From an uncultured Fidelibacterota bacterium (GTDB lineage Bacteria; Fidelibacterota; Marinisomatia; Marinisomatales; Marinisomataceae), in NCBI GenBank assembly GCA_902629855.1, contig CACOSI010000002.1:7501-71500 (forward strand): a DNA stretch of 64,000 bases. Direction: 5' to 3'. Below the pieces are notes generated by a model. The model was given only the letters and a program-made list of their open reading frames with translations. It was not told the DNA's origin and ran no database searches. Of this stretch, positions 44,616 through 53,582 are shown piece by piece (within the stretch, counting starts at the first letter, position 1; the number at the start of each line of letters is the position of its first letter). The translations under genes were made by a program, and so were the position numbers.

Positions 44616-45516
44616 AAATATTAAAAAAGAATTTTTAGACTTTCTCCTTCTTGATAAAGGGTATTCTGAAAGGACAATTTCTTCTTATAAAAGAGACTTA
44701 AGAAAATTTGAAGTATATGTAGCCGAATATGGAATATCTTTTAAAAAAATAACTAAAGAAAATTTATTTGATTATCATCTAGATTTAAGTAGATCAATAG
44801 GAGCTAGGTCATTTGCAAGGATGCTTTCTACATTAAAAACTTTTTATAAGTTTTTGTATTCTGAAGAATTAGTAAATGATGTGGTTTTAAACAATATTAT
44901 TTCATATCCAACGCCAAAATTTAAAAAATCTATTCCTTCATTTTTGAACTATGATAAGATCAAGGATGTTTTAAAAAATATTGATAAACAGGATGAAAGT
45001 GAAACTATCAAATGCAGAAATAAAGCACTTATTATGCTTTTTTTCACATCGGGTATAAGATTAGAGGAAATGACAAACTTACTTTTAAAAGATATTAATT
45101 TTGATGAAAAATCAATTAAAGTTTTTGGAAAAGGTTCAAAAGAAAGAATAGCAAATTTTGATAATGAAAGTCTTGAGCTTATAAAAATTTATTTAAAAAA
45201 GATTGGAAAATATCCGTTGTTAAATTCACACTTAAATAATAATTTGTTCGTCGATAAAGACAATAAAGCTTTAAAAAGAGACAACATTCAGTATATTGTT
45301 ATGAAAAATTTAAAAAGTTTATCACTTAGTTCTATTGGTCCTCACACTTTGAGGCATTCTTTTGCCACTCATCTTTTAAATAAAGGTGTTGGTCTAAGTG
45401 CAATAAAGTCTCTATTAGGACATGAAAATCTTTCATCGACTCAAGTTTACACTCACGTAAGTTTAGAGAAATTGCAGGAAACAATTTCTAAAGCTCATCC
45501 CAGAGGAAATAAATGA
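44602..45516 (+). CDS. Tyrosine recombinase XerC/XerD
   Basis: A 304-residue site-specific recombinase with the N-terminal SAM-like core-binding domain (about 10-95) and the C-terminal catalytic domain. All catalytic residues are present: Arg153 (TSGIRLEEM), Lys177 (FGKGSKER), His248 and Arg251 (HTLRHSF), His274 (LLGHENLSST) and Tyr283 (QVYTHVS). Size and housekeeping context point to chromosome-dimer resolution at dif and not to a mobile element. XerC and XerD cannot be told apart here. It overlaps pckA as ATGA. Confidence 0.92.
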   Translation: MTKFKNIKKEFLDFLLLDKGYSERTISSYKRDLRKFEVYVAEYGISFKKITKENLFDYHLDLSRSIGARSFARMLSTLKTFYKFLYSEELVNDVVLNNIISYPTPKFKKSIPSFLNYDKIKDVLKNIDKQDESETIKCRNKALIMLFFTSGIRLEEMTNLLLKDINFDEKSIKVFGKGSKERIANFDNESLELIKIYLKKIGKYPLLNSHLNNNLFVDKDNKALKRDNIQYIVMKNLKSLSLSSIGPHTLRHSFATHLLNKGVGLSAIKSLLGHENLSSTQVYTHVSLEKLQETISKAHPRGNK

Positions 45517-47108
45517 TAGATTTCTTAAAAAATCAGAACTTCCACAGAAATTTAACGATTGATGAATTAGTAAAACATGCTGTATCTAAAAATGAAGGTG
45601 TAATTGGTTTAAACGGTGCACTAATGGTAGATACTGGTGAGTTTTCAGGAAGAATTCCTAGAGATAAATTCATTGTTGATGAAATAACTTCTTCCAAAAA
45701 TATTTGGTGGGGAGAAGTTAACCAAAAAATTTCGGAAGAAAATTTTAATCATTTATTTAATAAAGTTATAAAAACATATGAAGATCTATCCTCAAAGTAT
45801 TTTGTTTTTGATGGTTTCGCTGGAGATGACAAAGATAATTCTTTGAACGTAAGAATGCTTACTAAAAAATCATGGCAATCTCTTTTCGTTAACAATATGT
45901 TCATTAGACCTTCCAAGAACCAGTTAGATAATTTTGAAGTTGATTTTACTATTATAAATGCATTTGATGTAAAAGAAAAAGACTGGAAAAATTTTGGTTT
46001 AAATTCAGAGAATTTTATTGTTTTTCACATTGAAAAAAAGATTGCAATTATAGGTGGAACAGAATATGCAGGTGAGATGAAAAAAGGTATTTTTTCAATG
46101 ATGCATTACTATTTACCTCAAAAAAATGTTTTGTCAATGCACTGTTCAGCTAATGTTTCTGAAAATCATACTGAATCAGCCTTATTTTTTGGTCTTTCTG
46201 GTACAGGTAAAACCACACTTAGTACAAATGCTAAAAGACCGCTAATTGGTGATGATGAGCATGGATGGTCAGACAATGGAATTTTCAATTTTGAAGGTGG
46301 TTGTTATGCAAAGGCAATTAATCTTGATAAGAAAAAAGAACCTGAAATATATAATGCAATAAAACATGGAACGTTACTTGAAAACGTTGTATATGATAAA
46401 AATTCACTTAAAGTTGATTTTGATGATAATAGTAAGAGTGATAATTCAAGAATATGTTATCCAATTAACTACGTTGAAAATTCGCTTGGCTCTAAAAATT
46501 TACCAAGCTCAGGACCTCATCCAAATGCAGTGATTTTTTTAACTTGTGATGCGTATGGAATAATGCCACCGATTGCAAGATTAGATCTTAACCAAGCAAT
46601 GTATCATTTTATAAGTGGATACACTGCTAAAATGGCTGGAACAGAGACTGGTGTTAATGAGCCTGTAGCAGCATTTTCTCCTTGCTATGGTGGACCTTTT
46701 TTAACACTCCATCCATTGGTTTATGCTCAACTTTTACAAGATAAGCTTGAAAAACACAAATCACCAATTTTTCTTGTAAATACTGGTTGGTCAGGTTCCT
46801 CAGCAACATCTGGATCAAGTAGAATAGATTTAAAATTAACCAAACATATTATAAAATTAATTACAGACGGCAATCTAAATTTTTCTTCATCAGTAAGAGA
46901 TAAATTTTTTAATCTAGAAATTCCTATGAATTTAGATGGATTAGATAACAATTTTTTAGTTCCTCATAAAAGTTGGAAAGATTTAGAAGAATATTATAAT
47001 ACAGGGAATATGCTTACTGGATTATTTAATACGAATTTTAATAAGTTTGATATTGATGATAAAAATCTAATTAATGCTGGTCCCAAGGCTCAAAGTGGAG
47101 GTAATTAA
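45513..47108 (+). CDS. pckA: Phosphoenolpyruvate carboxykinase (ATP)
   Basis: A 531-residue cytoplasmic enzyme that converts oxaloacetate and ATP to phosphoenolpyruvate, the first committed step of gluconeogenesis. The kinase P-loop is GLSGTGKTTLS at 227-237, followed by the metal-binding IGDDEHGW and by NFEGGCYAK. The substrate-side SGRIPRDKF appears near residue 45. The form is the ATP-dependent type by its P-loop and length. greA begins directly after the stop. Confidence 0.97.
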   Translation: MIDFLKNQNFHRNLTIDELVKHAVSKNEGVIGLNGALMVDTGEFSGRIPRDKFIVDEITSSKNIWWGEVNQKISEENFNHLFNKVIKTYEDLSSKYFVFDGFAGDDKDNSLNVRMLTKKSWQSLFVNNMFIRPSKNQLDNFEVDFTIINAFDVKEKDWKNFGLNSENFIVFHIEKKIAIIGGTEYAGEMKKGIFSMMHYYLPQKNVLSMHCSANVSENHTESALFFGLSGTGKTTLSTNAKRPLIGDDEHGWSDNGIFNFEGGCYAKAINLDKKKEPEIYNAIKHGTLLENVVYDKNSLKVDFDDNSKSDNSRICYPINYVENSLGSKNLPSSGPHPNAVIFLTCDAYGIMPPIARLDLNQAMYHFISGYTAKMAGTETGVNEPVAAFSPCYGGPFLTLHPLVYAQLLQDKLEKHKSPIFLVNTGWSGSSATSGSSRIDLKLTKHIIKLITDGNLNFSSSVRDKFFNLEIPMNLDGLDNNFLVPHKSWKDLEEYYNTGNMLTGLFNTNFNKFDIDDKNLINAGPKAQSGGN

Positions 47109-47582
47109 ATGGCAACTTTAATTTTGCGTGAAACTCACCAACATCTCGAAAAAGAGATGAAATCATTAGAAAAAGATAAGCGAGAAACAGCCGTAAGGAT
47201 TAGAGATGCAGCAGAACATGGTGATTTAAAAGAAAATGCAGAATATCATGCTGCTAGAGAAAGACAAAGCTTGATTGTATATAAAATACAACTGATGCAA
47301 ACACATGCACCTTTCAGAATAATTGAGGAAAGTGATATAGATAATAGTCAAGTCGGTTTTGGTAATAAAGTATCAATTCTTGAAGATGGTAAAGCTAAAC
47401 CTGAAGATTACTATGTATTAGGACCAATAGAAGAAGAATTAGATCTATATCCATTTATAGTTACATATCATTCGCCTTTTGGGAGAGAAATTATTGGAAA
47501 AACTATTGGGGATAGTTTCTCGTTAAATATAAAAGGAAAAGATATTAGTTTTACTATAAAGAAAATTGATAAAGTCTCTTAG
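47109..47582 (+). CDS. greA: Transcription elongation factor GreA
   Basis: A 157-residue factor that rescues backtracked RNA polymerase by stimulating RNA cleavage. The N-terminal coiled coil carries the acidic tip in RDAAEHGDLKENAEYHAARE, the family signature at about residues 32-51. The C-terminal FKBP-like domain follows (VSILEDGKAKPEDYYVLGP, SPFGREIIGKTIGDS). A strong Shine-Dalgarno (GGAGG at 47097) precedes the ATG. The stop codon lies inside a short hairpin shared with the convergent neighbour. Confidence 0.96.
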   Translation: MATLILRETHQHLEKEMKSLEKDKRETAVRIRDAAEHGDLKENAEYHAARERQSLIVYKIQLMQTHAPFRIIEESDIDNSQVGFGNKVSILEDGKAKPEDYYVLGPIEEELDLYPFIVTYHSPFGREIIGKTIGDSFSLNIKGKDISFTIKKIDKVS

Positions 47583-47589
47583 ACTTTTT
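47571..47589. terminator. Bidirectional hairpin spanning two convergent stop codons
   Basis: AAAGTCT (47571-47577), loop CTT, AGACTTT (47581-47587), then further T residues. The 7-base stem contains the last bases of both greA (plus) and the hypermodification-family gene (minus). With A-runs on one side and T-runs on the other it can work as a Rho-independent terminator in both directions. The stem is AT-rich, so its strength is uncertain. Confidence 0.5.
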
Positions 47590-48445
47590 CTAATGGTATA
47601 AATAAATTTTTACCCTCAAATTTTTTAGTATCGTTTACATAGCTATAATATTTGCGATTCTCACAAGATAAATATTCAATATCTATTGGTTGGAATTTTC
47701 TTTTTGCTTCAGGCCAATATTCATTTTGGAGTTGAATCATTTTTTTACAAGTTTCATGATGATTTTTTAGTCCAAGATATTCTTGTAAGAGATCTAAAAA
47801 TGGAACTGCACCTATACCAGTTGGAACATCACTTTTAGGATCAATAACATCAGGTCTAAACCAAGCAATATCCATAATTGCCATAAAAATTGGAAAGTTA
47901 TTTTTCATTTTAAATCTCACATTTATAGCATTTGTAGCTTTAATAACATCCTTTTCAGAATTAATGATTATTTCTGTTATTTCATTTTTTATTTTAGGGA
48001 AAAGATTGGTTGCTGCATCAAATCTCGAATAATTTTTGTTTTTCCAATTTATATTTTCAACAGGATAAGCATTTACATTAGACCATTGATCAAAATATTT
48101 TAGTTTTTTAACAATTAATGATGGTTCGAGAAGCATGTTAATATCTAATTCATCTAGGACTTGTTGTTTGTTGCACCATCTAGAAAAAAACAGTGCATTA
48201 ATTAGCGTAGGCAAGTCATCATAATCTTGAGCAAATGATATGATTGATTTACTTACCCTATCATCTTCTCTAAAAACATTTAAAAAACGACCTTTTTTAA
48301 AAATTGGATCTTTTGTCCATGGATAGGGAGCACCCGATTCTCTTAAATGTCGTATTTTTTCTCTTTCAATACAAAAATTAAAGAATGCTAATACAGGATT
48401 ATCTAATCTCAGACCATTTAATGAATCAGAATATGGATTTTTCAT
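47579..48445 (-). CDS. DNA-base hypermodification family protein (aGPT-Pplase / 5-hmdU kinase helical domain-like)
   Basis: A 288-residue protein I match to the alpha-glutamyl/putrescinyl thymine pyrophosphorylase superfamily, known from phages that hypermodify thymine. The signature region near the N-terminus reads FFNFCIEREKI (21-31), APYPWTKDPI (39-48) and RFLNVFREDDRVS (53-65), all family hallmarks. The rest is helical with IMDIAWFRPDVIDP. Phage members act on 5-hydroxymethyl-dU-derived bases; the role of chromosomal members is not known to me. It begins three bases after the LptF/G-like gene on the same strand and ends overlapping greA by four bases. Confidence 0.72.
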   Translation of the reverse strand: MKNPYSDSLNGLRLDNPVLAFFNFCIEREKIRHLRESGAPYPWTKDPIFKKGRFLNVFREDDRVSKSIISFAQDYDDLPTLINALFFSRWCNKQQVLDELDINMLLEPSLIVKKLKYFDQWSNVNAYPVENINWKNKNYSRFDAATNLFPKIKNEITEIIINSEKDVIKATNAINVRFKMKNNFPIFMAIMDIAWFRPDVIDPKSDVPTGIGAVPFLDLLQEYLGLKNHHETCKKMIQLQNEYWPEAKRKFQPIDIEYLSCENRKYYSYVNDTKKFEGKNLFIPLEKV

Positions 48446-48448
48446 AAA

Positions 48449-49543
48449 TCACTTTCTTGCATTTAGCATTAAATATATTCCAATCGAAATGAAAACAATG
48501 TTAGATAGCCATGCTCCAATTAATGGGGAAAGAAAACCACCGTATGCAAGAGATTGACCAAACTTCAAAATAATTACATAGCTAAAAATAGTTGCAATAC
48601 TGAGACCACCACCAAAAGCTAATGAAGTATTTGATCTAAACACAGATAGAGGAATACCGCAAAATATGACAATTAAGCTTATTAACGAATACGCAATCTT
48701 GTAGTTTAGGTCAACTTCCCATTTTAATGTATTGATACCATTATTTTTTAATGATATTATCTGTTCCTTGAGTTCTGTATATGATACCTCTTCTGAGGAC
48801 TTTCCAATTTTTAAAATATCTTGAGGAGTAAAGTCTAAATAAATCAAAGAATCATTGTTAGACTGTATGAAATCATTTTCCATTCCAAAAGAATCAAAAT
48901 TTCTTATTGTAAATTTTTTAAGATTCCATTTTTGAGATTCTTGATTCCATTCAGCTTTTTTTGAATCAATTCTTCTATTTAAATTACCATTATTAATCTC
49001 TAAATAGTTTAGGTTGACCAATACATTATTATTAGAATTATATTTTTCAATTGCAATCAAATCCTTTTGATTTTTTTGAAAGTAAACATTTTCAAAAATA
49101 CTCTTACTTGTGGATTTATTTTTATTTTTTGACATATAAGTTTTTTTTATGTCATTTTTAATTCTGTTATTTTTAATTACAACTGTATTATCAAAGTAAA
49201 ATGAACCTATGCTAAAAAAAAGACCTAAAAGCAGAACCGGAAATGACAACCTATATAGACTAAGACCAGATGATTTAAATACTAACCATTCTTTTTTCTG
49301 AATCATCATTCCATAAGTAAATACTGAAGAAACAAGACATGACACTGGAATTGTTACACTTATCATAGAGGGAAGAGAGGCCTGATAATATTTTAATAAA
49401 ATTTCAAAAGATACACTGTTATCTATGAATCGATTTAGGTTTTCAAAAACATCAACTATCAATGATATCAACGTAAAAAAAAGTGATATCACCAAGAACG
49501 AGGACAAGAATTCTCTTAAAATATAATAGTCAATTTTTTTCAT
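48449..49543 (-). CDS. LptF/LptG-family permease (YjgP/YjgQ)
   Basis: A 364-residue inner-membrane component of the LPS transport ABC complex LptB2FG. The N-terminal helices (YYILREFLSSFLVISLFFTLISLIVDVFENLNRFIDN) are the family mark; a periplasmic beta-jellyroll domain lies at about 125-265 and three more helices close the protein. Which of LptF and LptG it is cannot be decided from this gene alone. It is divergent from the AGCS symporter with only 22 bases between start codons, and it precedes the hypermodification-family gene in the same unit. Confidence 0.9.
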   Translation of the reverse strand: MKKIDYYILREFLSSFLVISLFFTLISLIVDVFENLNRFIDNSVSFEILLKYYQASLPSMISVTIPVSCLVSSVFTYGMMIQKKEWLVFKSSGLSLYRLSFPVLLLGLFFSIGSFYFDNTVVIKNNRIKNDIKKTYMSKNKNKSTSKSIFENVYFQKNQKDLIAIEKYNSNNNVLVNLNYLEINNGNLNRRIDSKKAEWNQESQKWNLKKFTIRNFDSFGMENDFIQSNNDSLIYLDFTPQDILKIGKSSEEVSYTELKEQIISLKNNGINTLKWEVDLNYKIAYSLISLIVIFCGIPLSVFRSNTSLAFGGGLSIATIFSYVIILKFGQSLAYGGFLSPLIGAWLSNIVFISIGIYLMLNARK

Positions 49544-49565
49544 TATATTGTTAACTTACTTAATC

Positions 49566-50933
49566 ATGGATATAATTAATAATTTTTTTGCAGAATTATC
49601 AAATTTCTTATGGGGAAATTATGGTGTGGCAAATTTAGTTATTGGAGGTGGAGTATTCTTTCTTATCTACTCAAAATTAACTCCATTTAAATATTTTAAA
49701 CATGCATTTGAAATTTTACTTGGTAAGCATGATAATCCAAGTGATGAAGGACAGATTTCACACTTTCAAGCCCTCTCAACTGCTTTATCAAGTACGGTAG
49801 GTATTGGGAATATTGCAGGTGTCGCTGTTGCTATAACACTCGGTGGACCAGGAGCATTATTTTGGATGTGGATAAGTGCGATTGTTGGTATGGCAACTAA
49901 ATTTTTTACATGTTCTCTTGGTATAATGTATAGAGGTTATGATTCTGAAAATGTTCTTCAAGGTGGACCAATGTATGTAATTGAATATGGTATGGGCAAA
50001 AAATTTAAGTTTTTATCATATTGGTTTAGTATTGCTGGTTTAGTTGGATGTTTATCCTTATTACAAGTAAATCAGCTTACTCAAATTCTATCAGATCAAA
50101 TTGTAAGAACTTCTGATATAAATGCTTCTTTTAATCTCAATCTTATAATTGGTTTGTGTGTAGCTATTCTAGTATCGCTAGTTATTTTCGGAGGTCTAAG
50201 TAGAATTGCTGAGGTAGCCTCAAGAATTGTTCCATTTATGGTAATTATATATTTATCAGCTGGCCTTTTTATTGTTTTTTCTAACCTATCTCACGTTCCA
50301 CAAATATTTTCAACAATTATTACAAGTGCATTTAATGGAAGCTCAGTAGCTGGGGGTTTTGCTGGAACAGCCATTGTTATTAGTCAAGGATTTAGAAGAG
50401 CTGCGTTTTCGAACGAAGCTGGTATGGGTACAGAAGTAATGGCTATTGGAGCATCAAAAAATAATGAGCCTATAAAATCAGGATTGGTCGCTATGATTGG
50501 GCCAATGATAGATACTTTAATCGTATGTACAATAACTGGGATTGTAATTTTACTTTCGAATGATTGGACATCAGGAAATTTTTCAGGAGTAAGTCTAACT
50601 CAAAAATCATTTTCTAACCATTTAGGTATAGTTGGAGATTTTGTTTTAATTTTTTCAGTGATAACATTTACACTATCAACAATGTTTGGATATTCATATT
50701 ATGGCTGCAAATGTTCTTCATACTTATTTGGAGTTAAATCTAAGTTTTATTATAGGATTTTTTATGTAATAACTTTGGTTGTTGGTTCAGTACTTTCTTT
50801 AGATTTAGCTGTAAATATAGTCGACGCTATGTTTGCTCTTATGGCTTTTCCAACAATGATTTCGGCATTATATTTGGCACCTAGAATCAAAATTGAATCT
50901 GAAAAATATTTTAGGTCAATTAAAGGGAAATAA
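49566..50933 (+). CDS. Alanine/glycine:cation symporter (AGCS family)
   Basis: About 455 residues with 10-11 hydrophobic helices. Family motifs include ALSSTVGIGNIAGVAVAITLGGPGALFWMW, QGGPMYVIEYGMGKK and RRAAFSNEAGMGTEVMAIGAS. AGCS proteins take up alanine, glycine or glutamine with Na+. The start is ATG 49566; a TTG at 49548 would extend into the short gap before the divergent gene. TAACTTAC lies 14 bases before the ATG, but no TTG is seen 20 bases upstream of it. Confidence 0.93.
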   Translation: MDIINNFFAELSNFLWGNYGVANLVIGGGVFFLIYSKLTPFKYFKHAFEILLGKHDNPSDEGQISHFQALSTALSSTVGIGNIAGVAVAITLGGPGALFWMWISAIVGMATKFFTCSLGIMYRGYDSENVLQGGPMYVIEYGMGKKFKFLSYWFSIAGLVGCLSLLQVNQLTQILSDQIVRTSDINASFNLNLIIGLCVAILVSLVIFGGLSRIAEVASRIVPFMVIIYLSAGLFIVFSNLSHVPQIFSTIITSAFNGSSVAGGFAGTAIVISQGFRRAAFSNEAGMGTEVMAIGASKNNEPIKSGLVAMIGPMIDTLIVCTITGIVILLSNDWTSGNFSGVSLTQKSFSNHLGIVGDFVLIFSVITFTLSTMFGYSYYGCKCSSYLFGVKSKFYYRIFYVITLVVGSVLSLDLAVNIVDAMFALMAFPTMISALYLAPRIKIESEKYFRSIKGK

Positions 50934-50936
50934 AAT

Positions 50937-51677
50937 ATGAAAAAAATATACATATTTGATATGGATGGAACTTTAACGCCATCAAGGAGATCAATGACAA
51001 AAGATTTTGAAGAATTTTTTAGAGTTTGGGCAGATAGTCACACTTTTTTTCTTGTAAGTGGAAGTAATCTTGAGAAGATAAAAGAACAAGTTCCAGAATA
51101 CATTTTAGATTTATCTGAAGGTGTATTTACCTGTGGCGGAAATCAACTTTGGCTCGAAGGTAAACTTTCTTATAATCATGAATTTAAACCCCAAAAAGAT
51201 TTACTAGATTTCCTCAAACTCAAACTTCAAGATAGTCCGTATCCTGTTAGAGCAGGTAATCATATTGAGGACAGAGGGTCAATGCTTAATTTTAGTGTAG
51301 TTGGTAGAGATTGTACGCTTGAGGATAGACTTAAATATTTTGAATATGACTGTGAAGCAAGAGAAAGAGAAAATATTTCAAATGAAATTTGTTCAACATG
51401 GAAAAATTTAGATGCTGTAATTGGTGGTCAAATTTCAATTGATATTACTTCAAAAGGAATGAATAAGTCTCAAGTATTATCTGAAGTGAAAAAGTTCTTT
51501 TCTAACGAAAAATATATTTTTATTGGAGATAGAACAATGAAAGGCGGTAATGATTATCCGCTTGCTAAAATCATGAATGAGACAGATAACTGTTTTGTTT
51601 ATCAAGCAGGTAAACCTTCAGCTGAAGATGGCTACTTAGATACAAAAAAAATTCTTGAGAAATTAGACAATGAATAA
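50937..51677 (+). CDS. Phosphomannomutase of the eukaryotic (HAD) type
   Basis: A 246-residue HAD-superfamily protein that matches eukaryotic PMM1/PMM2, which interconvert mannose-6-phosphate and mannose-1-phosphate. Motif I is FDMDGTLTPSRR with Asp8 and Asp10. Cap-domain features are RGSMLNFSVVGRDC and the GGQISIDITSKGMNK segment; motif IV is IGDRTMKGGNDYPL, almost the same as in human PMM2. Most bacteria use an unrelated enzyme (ManB/CpsG) for this step. The polyprenyl synthase follows, then a PGI/PMI-type isomerase, which could supply the mannose-6-phosphate. Confidence 0.85.
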   Translation: MKKIYIFDMDGTLTPSRRSMTKDFEEFFRVWADSHTFFLVSGSNLEKIKEQVPEYILDLSEGVFTCGGNQLWLEGKLSYNHEFKPQKDLLDFLKLKLQDSPYPVRAGNHIEDRGSMLNFSVVGRDCTLEDRLKYFEYDCEARERENISNEICSTWKNLDAVIGGQISIDITSKGMNKSQVLSEVKKFFSNEKYIFIGDRTMKGGNDYPLAKIMNETDNCFVYQAGKPSAEDGYLDTKKILEKLDNE

Positions 51678-52626
51678 ATTTGATTTAATAAGAGCTGATT
51701 TTTTAAATGACTTTGAAAAAATTCAGAATCTTGATGGACCTTCTTATCTTTATGAGCCAATAAAATATTTTGTACAATCTCCTGGAAAAAGAATAAGACC
51801 TGTTATTGTTTTATTTTTGAGTGATCTTTTCAAAAATAACAAAAGTGATGCAATGAATGGTGCGTTAGGTGTCGAGCTTTTACATAATTTTACATTGGTT
51901 CATGATGATATTATGGATGAAGACGACCTTAGACATAATATTATGACAATACATAAAAAATGGGATAATGCACACGCAGTTTTATCAGGAGATGGCCTTG
52001 GTGCACTTGGACCAATTTTTATAGCAAAAATTAATTATAATACTTTACCAATTTTAGTAAGATATCATGAAGTAATTTTAGAGATTTGTGAAGGGCAAGC
52101 ATATGATATGCAATTTGAAAAACAAGAAAATGTAAGTGTTGAAAAATATCTATTAATGAGCCAAAAAAAGACTGGATCATTATTTGAGTTTTGTTTTGAA
52201 ATACCATCTTATTTAAGTAAAGAACATATAAAGTATTTAGAATTACTAAAAAAAATTGGTAGAAATGTTGGAATTATCTTTCAAATACAGGATGACGTAC
52301 TAGAAATATCATCTAATGATAAAAATATGGGTAAAGGTACAGATTCAGACATAAGAAGGAATAAAAAAACAATCCTTAGCTGTATAGCTAGCGAAGATGA
52401 TAAAAAAAAATGGAATGCTTTCATTAAATCAATTGAAAACATGAATGTTATGAATAAGAAAAAAGAATTTAAAAAATATCTTACAGAAAATCACATTGAT
52501 AAAAAAGCCAAGAAAATTTTAGATTTACAAATATCAAATTGCAATAATTTAATTTCTGAACTACCAGATGATATTCAGGAAGGTGTAAATGAATTAATTG
52601 ATTATATTCTTAATAGAAAAAATTAA
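51670..52626 (+). CDS. Polyprenyl (geranylgeranyl/farnesyl-type) diphosphate synthase
   Basis: A 318-residue all-helical prenyltransferase that lengthens isoprenoid chains from isopentenyl diphosphate. The first aspartate-rich motif is LVHDDIMDEDDLRH, and SPGKRIRP is the N-terminal substrate-binding motif. The second motif is QIQDDVLEIS, where the last Asp of DDxxD is Glu. Product length cannot be read reliably by eye. It overlaps the phosphomannomutase gene by eight bases and the isomerase gene by one base. Confidence 0.88.
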   Translation: MNKFDLIRADFLNDFEKIQNLDGPSYLYEPIKYFVQSPGKRIRPVIVLFLSDLFKNNKSDAMNGALGVELLHNFTLVHDDIMDEDDLRHNIMTIHKKWDNAHAVLSGDGLGALGPIFIAKINYNTLPILVRYHEVILEICEGQAYDMQFEKQENVSVEKYLLMSQKKTGSLFEFCFEIPSYLSKEHIKYLELLKKIGRNVGIIFQIQDDVLEISSNDKNMGKGTDSDIRRNKKTILSCIASEDDKKKWNAFIKSIENMNVMNKKKEFKKYLTENHIDKKAKKILDLQISNCNNLISELPDDIQEGVNELIDYILNRKN

Positions 52627-53582
52627 TGAAAAAATTTATACAAGATTTTCCAATACATATAAAAAAATCAATATCAGATTTTAAAGATTTTGAATTCAAA
52701 TTTGATCAAATTAATAAGATAATTATTTCAGGAATGGGGGGTTCTGCGATAGCAGGTATGATTTTAAAAGACATTTTTCCTGAGTTAGAATTGGTTATCG
52801 AAAGAAATTATTTTCCAAATACTTCAATTGACGAAAACACTCTAATTATATCTTGTTCTTATAGCGGTAATACAGAAGAAACTTTATCATATTATGATTA
52901 TGCTGCAAGATTAACTGAGCATGTCATTGTACTTACCACAGGAGGAGAGTTACTTAAAAAAGCAAAAAAAGATGGTATAAAATATCAATTATTACCAACT
53001 GGATTTCCGCCAAGATCCTCCTTAGGGTTTTCTTTAGCTTTTTTAATTACGCTTTTTGATAAAAATGTAATCGATGATGTAAATTTTGAATACCTCGAAA
53101 AGTTTTCGAAGTCTTGTTCAAGAGAAAATTCAGATGTAAATAAACTCGCCAAAAAAATCCATAATACTTTACCTATAATAATTTCAGAGGAAGATTTATC
53201 ATCATTAGGCTATCGTTTAAAATCACAACTAAATGAAAATAGCAAAATGCTATCTTATAATGTTACAATTCCTGAAATGAACCATAATGAAATAGTTGGA
53301 TGGGAAAATAAAAAAATAAGCAAAAGCGATTTTTCATTATTATGGATTCATATTGGATGGCCTAAAAATTTAGACAGAATGAAAATTACCAATGAAATTC
53401 TATTAAACAAAGTTGCTCTATCTTATCATATTACTACACCTGAAAACATAGACAAAAATTTAACTTCGTTATTTTACCTTATTAATTACATTGATTGGCT
53501 TAGTTATTGGTGTGGTAAGTTAAACAATGTTGATATAAACTCAGTAAAATCTATAGATATTCTTAAGAAGAAAATTTCTTGA
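52626..53582 (+). CDS. Bifunctional phosphoglucose/phosphomannose isomerase
   Basis: A 318-residue SIS-domain protein of the small PGI/PMI family first described in archaea. The first SIS domain has IISGMGGSAIAG (about 33-44) and SCSYSGNTEETL, and TGFPPRSSLGFSLAFL follows. The C-terminal SIS domain has IPEMNHNEIVGWE, whose His and Glu belong to the active site of this family. It would interconvert fructose-6-, glucose-6- and mannose-6-phosphate. Its position near the PMM gene suggests a mannose-1-phosphate route. The end overlaps convergent fabF by 20 bases. Confidence 0.85.
   Translation: MKKFIQDFPIHIKKSISDFKDFEFKFDQINKIIISGMGGSAIAGMILKDIFPELELVIERNYFPNTSIDENTLIISCSYSGNTEETLSYYDYAARLTEHVIVLTTGGELLKKAKKDGIKYQLLPTGFPPRSSLGFSLAFLITLFDKNVIDDVNFEYLEKFSKSCSRENSDVNKLAKKIHNTLPIIISEEDLSSLGYRLKSQLNENSKMLSYNVTIPEMNHNEIVGWENKKISKSDFSLLWIHIGWPKNLDRMKITNEILLNKVALSYHITTPENIDKNLTSLFYLINYIDWLSYWCGKLNNVDINSVKSIDILKKKIS

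Noticed and set aside
44602-45516. Phage or island integrase
   Set aside because: The neighbours are all housekeeping genes, and size and motifs fit XerC/XerD.
53563-53580. Palindromic AAGAA-AAT-TTCTT at the PGI/PMI-fabF overlap as a terminator
   Set aside because: A purely A/T-rich five-base stem is expected by chance here.
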